This document shows positions 47,125 through 58,260 of a stretch of 64,000 nt of DNA, one piece after another. Under the pieces are notes generated by a model. That model had not been told where the DNA came from and made no database searches. It saw only the letters and a list, made by a program, of their open reading frames with translations. The translations under genes and the position numbers were made by a program. Numbering within the stretch: the first letter of the stretch is position 1; the number at the start of each line of letters is the position of its first letter. The DNA lies in NCBI GenBank assembly GCA_021401465.1, contig JADDMT010000033.1, positions 124,001 through 188,000 on the forward strand, given 5' to 3'. Source of the stretch: Teratosphaeria epicoccoides. Taxonomy: Eukaryota > Ascomycota > Dothideomycetes > Mycosphaerellales > Teratosphaeriaceae.

Positions 47125-47700
47125 AAGGTAACCGTTTCCTTGCCTAACATGTACTAACTTTGACTAGTATCTCTAGTAGGTAGTAGAGAATAGTTACATC
47201 CTAGGCAGATTTAACAAGATAGCTAGGTTTATTAGGCTAGATTGCAGGTTAAAAGATAAGGCCATAATTATAGAGGACTTCGTAACTACTAATCCTATCG
47301 TTAAAGGCTACTAAGACGACCCTTAGTTGCTTATATCGACTATGAACAAAATTAAGAGTAGCGTAACTCTTGTACCTGCTAACGCTATCATAATACTAGA
47401 TGACAACTTCAAACAGCAGTTAACTAGGCAAGCCTATAGTAGGGTTAGTCGCACTAGATTAATGTAGTTAGCGTAATTCACGGAGGTAATAAGATTTTAC
47501 TAGGTTACGCTATAGAGCTAATTCAGAGAATAGACTATAAACTGTTAGCAGACTAGTGACGACTTCATTAATATCATGCGCAAGGATTAGGGCAAGTAGA
47601 GAGGTATAGGATCATGCGGGGTACGCAGGCTAGTAGAGATGACAGATTAATTAGGGTTTAACTGCAATCTTGTAATAGAGTAATGCTAGTAGTCATACGT
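47125..47700 (+). pseudogene. SNF2-type ATPase, C-terminal remnant in PL-right
   Basis: Only the last 190 or so codons remain. Readable pieces: ATTNPIVKGY-like segment, LLISTMNKIKSSVTLVPANA at about 47325-47385 (motif V region), IILDDNFKQQLTRQAYSRVS at about 47388-47447 (motif VI), then DDFINIMRKD near 47555. The N-terminal and ATP-binding parts are removed by the deletion at 47129/47130. Because the PL-left frame reads through the equivalent point (27774) without a break, PL-left shows the older state. Confidence 0.82.
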
Positions 47701-48399
47701 AAGCGGTATTGTTTTAGATAGCAACTATACAAGCGCCTTATCTGATAGAGTATATGCATAACACTAATCATCTCGTCCGTTCGTATGTACTTGACGAATA
47801 CTAAATGCTAGTAGTATACTAGACTACTACTACGTTAAGGTCTGACCTATAGATCGCTACTACATGTTTTAAACCCTTACAATCGACAGATAACGACTGC
47901 TAGTAGTATACTAGCGGTACTCCTACTATGTCTACGCTATACATCTAAGCCGCTAGTAATAGAGGGTATGACTCTATGTATATGAATACTATACACTTTA
48001 GATTTATATATGAAACTACTTAAAATTTGGGATTCCTAGCTAAAATAGCGCTCATACTACCTGCGATTAACAGAATGAGTTAGCTAATAATAACTGCCGC
48101 TAATATACTACTAGCACATCCATTTTTGTCTACTCTAGGCCCTCCTTTACTACTACACTCTAATAACACTCAATTCTTCTATTAACCTAAACACTAACCC
48201 TAACCACATATGGCTAGCAAACATGAAAAACTGTCTAAGCAGCAATTAGCTACCTGCGTAGCACGCGTACCTTTACAGGGGTTAGGTGTTTATAGTAATT
48301 AACGCGTCTATAAGCGCCGTAGCCTTTATAACACACTATGTTAACAATAGCTTCATAGCGCATACTATACTACATAGACTACAGCAAGGCATTAAAAGG

Positions 48400-51300
48400 T
48401 CATAGTAGTTATGCCTAGCATGTTCCTACCTACATAGTAGCGAAGTTTTAGCACTTCATTAATTAGAGCACTATAGATCTTAGACCTGACGAGAAATACG
48501 CGTTAGATTTAAACATCTCCTTAGACTCGAACGACAGAGTCGAAACTTAATTAGCAGATAATGTCCTTACCTATAAGGAGGGGACATTAGTCGACAACGC
48601 TATAGGAGTAGATAGGCAGTATGTTGCAAACAAGGAACTAGTCATAGTCGTCGAGCCTGTGTTTAATAAGGCTTACATGCAAGAGAAGGAGATAGTAGCG
48701 ACAGCTAGGGTAATTGACAATAACAGTAGTAACATCGACGCGCTTAGTCTCTACAATGATCTAGTAGCATTCATAAGAGACGCTACATCTCTAGATAGAC
48801 GATATAGAGACATAAATAGCAGCTAAGTAGGTAAGCTACATAGCGTCATAAGCGAGCAAAGCTTAGCTTTAATCTATATGCGCGCTAGTAGGCTGTTATC
48901 TGCTAGATGCGAGCAACTATACAAGCGGATACCTTTTAGCGTAGGTAGTCTCATAGCGGGCAGGCTAATTAAAGTGTACGTTAAGCCGCAATCCTACTAA
49001 GTTAGTAATAACCTTGACTAGGTCTAACGAACAGACAGATAAGGAACTTAACGCATAGGGCTATGCCTTCTTCTAAAGTAATGTAGATGTAGTATTCGCA
49101 TACTAGCTCTTATACGAAGGCATTTTAAGTAACGCTATCGATCGGTTATTCAAGAATCCCTAGCTACAGAAGATCTACGAACTACTTAGCTTTCAGTTAG
49201 GCGTAGAGCTTAAGGACAAGATCCGAGAAGTAAGTACCTACTAACTACTATTCATTACAAAGTAGAGTATTACAAACATCGAATTAGAATCTCTATAGTC
49301 GACCTCTAGTGTTAAGATAGTGCCTCTAAGGCATTAGAAAGTCGAAGACGTTATGCGCTTTCTTATAGGGTACAAGGGTTTCAGGAATGATCTTATGTAC
49401 GCGCCTTATTACCTCGAGACTCTAGATGACCTGCCTAGGCGGATCTATTAGGACATAGCCTCTACAGACTAGTAGTAGGATAAACAGAAAGAGCTTAGAA
49501 TAGACAGAGCGACAATTATGCCACTAATTCTTGCTAGTAACAAGACACAGGTTACTAATTATCAAGGTGACCTAATCGCATGGCTAGTGTACTTGACGAT
49601 TAGTAACCTGCCTAGATTAGTTCGTAACTCTAACTATCGACTAGGTAGCGTGCTCCTAGCGATGCTACTAGTAGTTAAAGGCAGGAAAGGAAGCATTAGG
49701 GACAAGCTATACTATCGCTATATAAAGACAATGTTCGACCCTATTACTAAGCTCGCTACAGGCGAGAGCCTCGACGTCTTATGTGCGGATAGTAAGACAT
49801 AGTAATGTTTCCTAAATATCGCGGTATACACGAGCGACTACTAAGAACAGGTAATAATTACAGGCGTGAAGAATAACTGCTACTACACAATATATATAAT
49901 CGATCTAGAAAAACGCGAAGTTCTTAAAGTATTTACGCTATAGCGGACATATAAGGACACGTAAATACAAATCATGCTCTAGCGAGCGGCGAAGAAGGAC
50001 TAGGGTAGCTACATGCATGACCTACTAAACTTTGCATTTAGGTACCCTAGCCTAAATATCTACAAGACGCTAATAGTAGACGTGCTCTACTAACTCTTTA
50101 AGGGCGTATTAATGTACGTCATAGATTAGACGCGAGATTTGCTTAAGAGTCGACTACCTCTTTCTTCAAAGCGAGCTAGAGCGGTACTCCTACAAGCTAA
50201 GGGTTAGCATAAAGTAGTAAGAAAGAGTAACAAAGGCAAGACTATCATAGATTATTAACTAGATGTTATTATCGACTGTCGTTTTGCGGCAGTACCTGCA
50301 TTTAGGAACCTCTAGGTATTTAGCTAGATGTCTGTAGTAAGCTAATAGATAGGCTAGGAACAGAAGAGTATGCTACACTAGTTACTCCTAGTCTTCGTAC
50401 TACTATTAGAAGAGGCTAAGGCACATAGCGCTATCTAGTTCTTATAGGTAATAGTAGACTTCTCTTAGTTAGCGTAATATCCTTTACATGATAGTAAAAT
50501 ACTCTGGTTTATAGTCCTCGCCCTGTTCTAATGCAACTAGTATAAAGAAGAGTTTAGGGAGTACCGCATAAGCAAAGGAGAGCTAAGAAAGAAGAAAGTG
50601 TAGACAGAGCGAGTAGAGGAGCCTAAGATAGTAGATAATGTGTGTAAACTATAAGGGCACTTTAATTTTCCTAAGTTTTATGCCCTTACATACTACGTAG
50701 ACATAATACGGCTCTTTAGCAACGCGCTAGACCTCGATACTAGCTACTTCGAAGATAAGCATGTCGAGTACGTTAAGAAGCTATTCAAATTAACTAACAA
50801 GAAGAACAGATAGGAGGACTAAATTATAGAGCACTTCTAGCAAAAGATTACTATGCTTACATTCTTTGATACTAGCCTAACGTTATAGTAGTAGACTAAG
50901 GCCGAACGTCGAGAGGCTTAGGAGTGCGAAGTGCCTTAACTAACAGAGTAGAAGGATGTTAAAGCCTTCCTTAGCTAGCGAAGGCTAAGATCTAGCTAAT
51001 CGTCACTAGGTAGAGACATATAGAGGACAGTTAGTAATGTAGTAGCACACATAGGGCTAGAGGTAGGGCCTTACTTCTATCATGCTACTATAGTATTTGT
51101 TAGAGAGTACTAGGCGTTGTCTAATATAACATTGACGTTAAATACAATGCGTCTTAATCCTAACAGGATTAAGGGAAGACTAGATTAGGTCGAAAATTTA
51201 GAGGTATCTTTCTATGCTAGTATATAGTGCTAGAAGATACATTATAAGGATCCTGACGATCTATCTATAACTAAGCTAGACGTCGTTAGATGTACACTAA

Positions 51301-52160
51301 GCTAGCAAGGAATCTAGGATAATCGCCGTAACGACTAGCTCTAGGTCTAGGAGTATGAAGTACTACTAGTTACAGACGAGACTACTAGCATTAATAGACA
51401 AATCGACCTAGTAGTTGCCTTTAAGGGCTAGCTGCCTGCTTGCCTGTTATATGTCGTAACCTTCTAAGACAAGAAATTGCGTGTTATAGTAGATAGCTAT
51501 AACTACATAATACTAGCACATAATAAATGTCCGACCTATATAGGTGTGTTCGTAGACCTATTCTAGCTAAAGGATCTAGCTAGAAGAGTAGACGATGTTC
51601 ATAGCATGATAGTAATCATAGCGATGCGTTCCGGCCTATAGGAAGGTACTCTGCAAGGTCGCTACATCTATAGGCTTACTAGCGTCTACTATAGTATCTA
51701 CGTTATGCTAACAGACAAGTATGACACCTCTAGCTAATATGACATGTACATTAACAACACTGCTAACTTTAAGACCTACAACTTCATATATAATGCAGAC
51801 TAGGAGGAATAAGAGTCTAGGGTAGCAACTAAACACAAGCTACATTGCTTGAATATAGCTAAGGAGCGCGATATTGCGGCTACTAGTAAGGAAGGGCTAC
51901 TATCGCTTAAGCGTGGCGTCGCTAGTAGCTCTACTTAGGACTAATTAAGGAGAAATAAACGCAAACGATTATGACATACATAACGAATGCCATACTAGTA
52001 AGCTCGATAAAGGTAGTATGCCGCAAGCCCTAGCGTAAGTAATACTTCTGCAACTAGCGCTGCTAGTTCGACTAACTAGAAGAATAAGAGTAAGGGTCAG
52101 GATGCTAGATGTACACAAGAAGTAGTCGAGAGTACTAGAAGCATACTACTAGCAGGTTAA
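48400..52160 (+). pseudogene. Plavaka-family transposase, PL-right
   Basis: Second copy of the 22723-26440 gene. Blocks in order: VFNKAYMQEKEIVATAR (about 48658), MPLILASNKTQVTNYQGDLI at 49518-49577, AWLVYLTISNLPRLVRNSNY (Pro and Gly of the family motif changed), LLAMLLVVKGRKGS, TMFDPITKLA, LFKGVLMYVID near 50090, RFAAVPAFRNL near 50283, FNFPKFYALTYYVD near 50670 and HVEYVKKLFKLTNKKN near 50760. 49518-49802 is still open. In 49060-50660 I count roughly 28 TAG, 11 TAA and no TGA stops by hand. The C-terminal third includes VAFKG, LRVIVDSYNY and RYIYRLTSVYYSI. It ends near the TAA at 52158-52160. Confidence 0.87.
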
Positions 52161-52224
52161 ATGCTAGCCCTAGACCTACGGATAGTATGATAAAACTACT
52201 AGTAGTGAATTACAAGAGACGCCT

Positions 52225-52460
52225 TAAAGTGCCACAGGTATACTACTAACACTTTTGATCGCGGCTAGGTCAAGTGTGCTATTGCCCTATCTTACGGAAA
52301 TACTAGCAGCAGATAGAAGGAGATACTACAGGTATACTGTTAGCACCTTTAGTCGCGGCTAGGTCAAGTATACTATTACCCTATCTTGCGGATCTAGTAA
52401 CAGCAGGTAGAGTGAGGTGCTATAGGTATACTGCCGGCACTTTCGAATATGGCTAGAGTA
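52225..52460. repeat. 93-bp minisatellite in PL-right, 2-3 units
   Basis: Reverse counterpart of 22245-22660. GTATACT-type junctions at about 52238, 52332 and 52425 give the same 93-94 bp period but fewer units than PL-left. Confidence 0.85.
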
Positions 52461-52509
52461 GATAGTTTATGCGGTCTATCGCTAGCTCTAGCCTTAACTA
52501 ATAGAGCGT

Positions 52510-52695
52510 AGAGCATCGATGAATCTCATGAAGACTAGGAGGACGAGTCACCATCTAAGAAGGCTAAGTGTAACTCTAGTCAGCCGCTTAGCACCCTGTT
52601 AGATCGTAGCAAAATGTGCTAAACGGCTGACCGGAGTTGCCCTTAGCCTTCTTTGATAGTAACTCGTCCTCCTAGTCTTCGTCAGATTCATCGGA
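52510..52695. repeat. Long imperfect hairpin in PL-right
   Basis: Reverse counterpart of the hairpin at 22009-22178. Arms GAATCTCATGAAGACTAGGA and TCTTCGTCAGATTC; the loop again carries AGATCGTAGC. The arms have diverged from each other by transitions and a few other changes. Confidence 0.82.
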
Positions 52696-53019
52696 ATCGA
52701 GGCGGGGCTAGAGGATCTGCTACATAGTCGTAATATACAGTAATAGATAGACGTTATGCTAATGTAATGCTATTCGTAACCTACGCCTCTACCGCTAGGG
52801 CGAGGTACTCTAGACCTAGGGCATCTAGTATTAGCGGCATTCCTTCTACTACCGCTTTAGTTTAAGGAGTATACCTTCATAGTAAGGTTAATATGCTTAG
52901 TCTCTACGAGGGCCTAATAGACTACGATGTGCAGCCTAAGGACGTTAACATCTTACCTGCAATTTCATAAGATACTAAGAAGAGCATGATCCTTATAGAT
53001 GCTTAGTAAGTTCTTAAGA

Positions 53020-54400
53020 AAGTCATGAATTGCTGCCTGCTATAGCCGCAAGCAAGTCTTCTACCTACGTGCATAACTACTTATTAGTCATGCCGCAGGA
53101 TTAGTAGTTAGTGCTACTAGCCGAAAGTCTCTTATCGCATGCACATCTCTCTGCTAGCTAGCGTCTAGGCAGCTAGCTAGCTTATCTACCTCGTATATTT
53201 ACTGCCCTTTCTATAGAGCCTTCGCTACCTATCGTTCTAGCGCATGTCTCTCTATGCGCGTCAATTCCTATTTAACTTGACTAAGAGGTATTATAGCTAT
53301 AGGTTAATAAGGAGAGTGTATAAGAGCTCGACCTAGAAACCCCTCTGCCTAGGAGTAGTACTACTAATCTTGCTATTAAGCTATTCACGCTACGCTATAT
53401 TAACTTTAACCTCTAACGCCGCGGTTAAATAGCTAACACGGGTTCTTGCTCGCTCGACGAATAAGCTGTATAGAGCAGTTAACGAATCTGTCGGCTAGTA
53501 GGTCAGAAAGTCTGCGTAGAGAGACACCTTACTTGCTATACTAGGCTTGGCGAAGAAAGCAAGCATAGATCTCCGCGTCCTCGCTAATTCGTCCTAGCTA
53601 GCGATTATGGTATACTACGTAATTAGACGGTTAAAGCTAGGACTTAGTAAGGCAGGGTACTAAACATTCTGAATGCGTAATAGTAATAAGGCCTAGTCTC
53701 TTATAGTGTACTCTCGATAGGCTATAGAAGTAGCCTTGCTTAGTTAGTGCAAAAGTAGCTGCTAGCTAGGAGCAGGCTCCTTCTAATCTAAGATCAGCTA
53801 GCCGTTATTACTAACTAGCTTGCGTAGCTAGCAGATTAGCCCCGAATAGACCTGTAGCTCGAACATCTCTAGCATGCCCTTTGCAAATACTATCTAAAAG
53901 CCGTTAGGGCATCTAGCAGCCTGCTTGTCTAGCCTAGATGAACCGCTACGAGTCTACGCTTCCCTAGTAGTCCTACATAGTACTAGAGATTAGTTAGTAA
54001 CAGTATTGCCTCTAAGGCCTAGCTACAACATATACTACTAGCTCTTATCTAGCATCTTAGCATAGAAGTCTAGGAAGTATACACTATCTAGCGCAGCTAG
54101 CTTTGTACTTACTAGGAGGCTAACTAGGCTACTACCGCATACGACGTTAAGTACCTTGTCCCTAGCTTAATGCTCTACCTAAGGAGCGTAGTTAACGAGA
54201 TCCTTATAGGCATCGAAGTCTAGATATGCCTTCTGTAGCGCAACAGCGGCTTCTGATACCTAGATAGTCTCGCGGACGTAGTCGGCCGCGAACTTGGCGT
54301 GCTTAGAACCTACACTAATTGCCGGCTCTAGGTCTAGGGTCAGATTAGTCGACATAGTAGGTTTAGAATCTACTAGCGCGTTAGTACATAGTCTTGTCAT
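53020..54400 (-). pseudogene. Unknown PL-encoded protein, PL-right copy
   Basis: Counterpart of 18878-20217, start ATG complementary to 54398-54400 (MTRLCTNALVDSKPTMS). The body retains AISVGSKHAKFAADYVRETI and LVSLLVSTKLAAL-like segments. Downstream, the 2EXR gene is only a stub: its first 100 bp or so are followed at about 53012 by the join to the equivalent of 21710. No family recognised. Confidence 0.58.
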
Positions 54401-55205
54401 ACAAGCATATAATGCTTACATGCTATAGTGTTGTTAGTATGCTAGTATCTGTATAGATGCTAAAGAAGAAGCCGAGTACTAGATAAGGTAGTTGTTTAAA
54501 AGAAAGAAGTTTAAAGCACTAAGCTTCTTTTGTATTTTAGCAGCTATAGGTCATGTGCTCTACATAGTCGCTAACTATACACGTTATATTATCACATTAT
54601 TAGCTTCTGCCTGAGAAATGACTAGAAATAGAAGGCACATGACGCTACTGCCTGAAAAATAGCTAGAAATAGAAGGCACGTAACGCTGTTACAGATTCGG
54701 TTAAATATCACATACTACTGCCTAGGCACATAACTAAATGAAGAAGGCATGATATCAGGCGATTCTGCCTTAAGAGGCAGTATAAATTAATCCTCGTAGC
54801 TGCGACCTACTAACCTTATCTACTACTATACGGAGGCATCAGGAATAGTAGCAACTATAACATAGTCATACTAACGCTAGCTTGACGGCAGCATGTGCAC
54901 TTAGCAGATACAGCTACATAGGATAGATGTCGCCATAGTTGCTACTTCTTTGTTAAGAGTACATGACTACCTATATGTAGCATATAGCGGCACGTAGCAG
55001 CTAATTAATCTAGACGGCAGTTACGACGGCCTCATGTGCGCTAGCTAGGTAGTAGCACGTATACTTAGTAGCAAGAGATATCTATATCTACTACTACTCT
55101 TCTACTTTAACTCTTTACTTATTATATTAACTAACTTCGAAGACTTGCCTGATATATACTAGTAGTAGTAACATCAATTAACCCTCTATCTTACTATTTA
55201 AGACA

Positions 55206-56680
55206 ATGGCTAGCATAGTCGCTTAATGCGCTAATTGTGGCATCGACAGCCTGCTTAAGAAGTGCCTATGTCAGGTAGTAGCCTACTATAGCAAGAATTG
55301 CCAGATAATCGACTAGCATAACAACTATAGGGACAGCTACGCTAAGCAGCTAACCTAGAATAGAATTAGTATGTAGTTAACCCTAAGATATAACAACTAG
55401 TTACTAACTTCATGTTTACTAGACGCGTCAAAATCCTGCCGTTTAAGAAGATCTTTAAAGGGGAGGACATAGCGAGTTACGCGACAAGGGAGCAGGCTAA
55501 TAGTATACTACCCCTAATTACGAACAAGGTGTTCGAAGTGCTACTTACTAGACTGCTAGGTACATATAAGCTTTTCTTTAGTAGGCTAACTATCATTAGT
55601 TACAATATGAGTTTTAGGGGAGTCCGTGTGTTTAGGAGCAAAAGGAATAGGAAGGTTGTCTTCATTATAATAAAGACAGAAGACGCTAATTAGTCAGGCT
55701 AAAAGAAGGTTAATGTCAAGTATAAGACAGAAGACTAGTATACCTAGGCATTCTACTAAAGTTTATGGAATATATATGACATAGAGCCATCGTACGACGA
55801 GTTCTCTCTACGGTTTAGGGAGCGTCTATAGGGCGAGTTTAGCGATGTTGTCATAGGAGCCCGCAACAACTTAGCCACTTTAAATAGCATAATAAACAAG
55901 CTGTTTATCGTCTAGTACTACGTGCAGAGGAACGAGATGCGCTAATAATTACATATGTGCATCTCGACACATGTTTCTAAGGCCATAGTAGGCTAGCAAG
56001 CAGGCGGGCGTAGAGACATAGTAGTATTCTAAAGGGGGGTCTAGCCATGTTTCCTGAAGTCTAGCAAGCTAGCGGAGATAGTATTACTTATAGGTTACTT
56101 GTTTCTTAGCTCCTATGAGACTAGCATGCTAGTAAGAGCTATAGTCCCTATTGATTTAATACAGCAATAGCAGGTAGATGTGATCTAATAGTAGCATATT
56201 TTAGTTGTAGTAGCTATTTAGCTACTACTAACATAGTAGGCAGGTATGTATGTATTTACTAGAATTCAGATAACATTAATGTAGACCTCTGTAGTTTCGT
56301 GTAGTCTAAGCAGTTCGTACTCTACATGACTGTTATAGCTACTTAGCTGCCTTGACTTCAGTTTCTAGTAGTAAGAAGTAAAAGGGAATATTAGAGAGCG
56401 TAGAGGTTAAAGACAAGATTGTCAAATAGTTTGCGGACTAGATGCGCCTCCTAGCATATAAGGAAAGGCATAGGAGGATGTAGACGACTTACAAGCTATA
56501 GCTGTTAACTATAGAAGGCTTTAGAGACTACCTATAGCGTAGAGATAGTAGCGTAGTAGATAGTGTAGTAAACGAGCTATGTAAGAGAGATAGTAGTCTA
56601 AAGACAAGTTTTATTCACGAGCATTATAGTAGGAAGAAGGGAGTAGTTAGCAACCTTTCTACCCCGTTATGAGGGGGGCT
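55206..56680 (+). pseudogene. MYND-finger protein, PL-right (fuller copy)
   Basis: The start ATG at 55206 is followed at once by a zinc finger: C-AN-C-GIDSLLKK-C-L-C, then AYYSKNCQIID, H-NNY-RDSY. MYND fingers follow C-x2-C, C-x2-C, C-x3-C, H-x3-C; the mismatches are Cys to Tyr and His to Tyr changes expected from RIP. 55412-55693 is still open (MFTRRVKILPFKKIFKGED...). Later parts read IEPSYDEFSLRFRERL, IIKTED and, near 56400-56520, MRLLAYKERHRRM and LLTIEGFRDYL, ending before TGA at about 56679. A peptide-binding regulator is typical for the family; its task in PL is unknown. Divergent from the unknown gene at 54400. Confidence 0.68.
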
Positions 56681-56999
56681 TACGCAGATCGTAGTATAGG
56701 CTATAGTAATAGTGCGGATAACATAGGGACAAGATGTAGACAGCCTAGGGGTCTATTTTGATTGTTTATTTAGTAGTAGACAAAAAGGTGTATTTTGTGA
56801 CAAACAAGCTAAGCTCGTGAAATAAGAGGGCCTATATTTAATATCGACACCCTAAGAACGATGCTGTTTCCTGTTCCGTTAGCCTATTATAGACTACATA
56901 TTAGAATAGTAGCTAATTACTACAGGCAAGCGGCTATAGTAGTGCGTGTTCTAACTACTACATATTACTAATACTTAGTAGTAATGCCTGTCGCTAGAT

Positions 57000-57278
57000 C
57001 GCAGGGCTAGGAGTAGGGCTAAGTAGAGGTACAAGTTAGAGGAGTGTATAAGTGTAGGGAAGTAGTAATCAAATGAAAATCCGTTAAATAAGCATGCCTA
57101 CGAGTAGGCATAAGTAGGAAGGCTAACGAGCCCGTGAATCAAGTAGCTAGGAGTAGGGCCAAGTAGGCCGAGCTAGTAAGATACTACTAGTATACTACTA
57201 GCACTTACTTAGCTGACTTGGCTCTACTTAGTCTACTCTTCGTACTTCGTACTACTTAGGGGTTAGGTTTTCGAGACA
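57000..57278. repeat. Outer terminal region of PL-right with subterminal repeats
   Basis: Mirror of 16674-17060: CTAAGTAGAGG, GCATGCCTACGAGTAGGCAT hairpin near 57091-57112, GTAGCTAGGAGTAGGG words, the palindrome TACTACTAGTATACTACTAG near 57183, then GCTCTACTTAGTCTACTC and CTACTTAGGGGTTAGG up to the terminal AGACA at 57274-57278. Confidence 0.75.
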
Positions 57279-58260
57279 TAGGGACCTATAAAGATAACAT
57301 ACTAGTAAACGTAGACTCTCTGTATATGCCTGCGAATGTAGTGCCTAAATTCGGGGCTATAGTAGGCTAACTAGGAGGTAGATATAACGCACGTAACCTG
57401 AAGCCGTTTTAAGGGAGATACCTTGAAGGAAGCTTAGACTTTCTTATAGGTATGTAAGGTAGTTTTTGTGCTTAACTTATACGGATATGCTATAGAGTAC
57501 AGATAGGTCGCCTTTAGTATATTGTAGCTTAAGGAGGATAAGGAACCTTGCAATAATTAGCATGAGTAGTATAACCTTATGTAGGTCTATGATAGAATAT
57601 ATACATAGGCGGACTTTCGCTAGTTTAATGTTAACTAGGTTAAGGATCTAGGTAACCGTACCCTTACTATGTCTGTAGAGTATAAGAGGGTTAAGTAAGG
57701 GAAGGGACAAACTACCTCTAGCTTTAATACCTACCTCGCTACGCTTAAGGGACAGATACTACCCTATACTAAGACATAACGTGTGCGGCACCTACTCGTC
57801 AAGCCTAATGACAATCTTTAGAACATAATCATGACTTTCTATGAACTTCCGACAACTTAGTAAGACCTTGTGTCCCTTATAACACGTATAGAGATTACCT
57901 TGAAGCAAAATAGAAGATTAGGCAGCAAGGATAATAAGTATTCAAGCCCTAAAGACCTACTAAAGGGCCGCTATTACAAGCGTCCTAGGGGTAAAGTCTA
58001 ACGCGGTAGTTTAATCTAGAGGAGCAAACCTTTTAAGCCTAAGGTTAGTAGCAAGAAGCCTCTAGGTAGCTACTATATCTGTAGAGCGAAGGACTACTAG
58101 GTAGCTTACTGTCCTAAACGAAGTAATAGGAAGAAGGTAAACAAGGTGTCTAAAACCTCCCTAGAGGGGAAGCGAGAGAAGGACAAGGCCGAGGTAACTA
58201 AATAGCTACCGCGGGTGTCTAAGCTGTCTAGCACTAATAGTGTAGACTCGTGGCCTGCCT
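57279..58260 (+). pseudogene. Gypsy-4 gag, 3' part (plus copy)
   Basis: Continuation of 41548-41922. Readable pieces: VVPKFGAIVG near 57340, EIITLKQNRR-like near 57893-57915, and the zinc knuckle at about 58075-58125, YYICRAKDY then stop and VAYCPKRSN (the first Cys and the His are lost, the last Cys kept). A lysine-rich linker follows. This copy can be aligned with the minus copy at 40590-39700. Confidence 0.85.

Larger units (their letters stand above)
41923..57278. mobile_element. PL-right: second, inverted copy of the giant element, 15.4 kb
   Basis: The left end is TGTCTTAAGAATCAAGG then CCCTAAGTAG; the right end, read inward on the minus strand from 57278, is TGTCTCGAAAACCTAAC then CCCTAAGTAG. 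This gives imperfect terminal inverted repeats of about 28 bp. Both flanks are Gypsy-4 gag, so the boundaries are firm to a few bases. A TA target duplication is possible (TA at 57279-57280; TC in place of TA before 41923). Relative to PL-left it lacks 27775-32699 (most of the SNF2 gene), about 20315-21710 (most of the 2EXR gene), the solo LTR and some minisatellite units. It alone keeps the middle of the MYND gene. Confidence 0.88.

Noticed and set aside
16674..57278. One large inverted duplication with 15-21 kb arms
   Set aside because: Inner ends of the two copies lie at different positions of Gypsy-4 (RT versus gag), so two separate insertions explain the data better.
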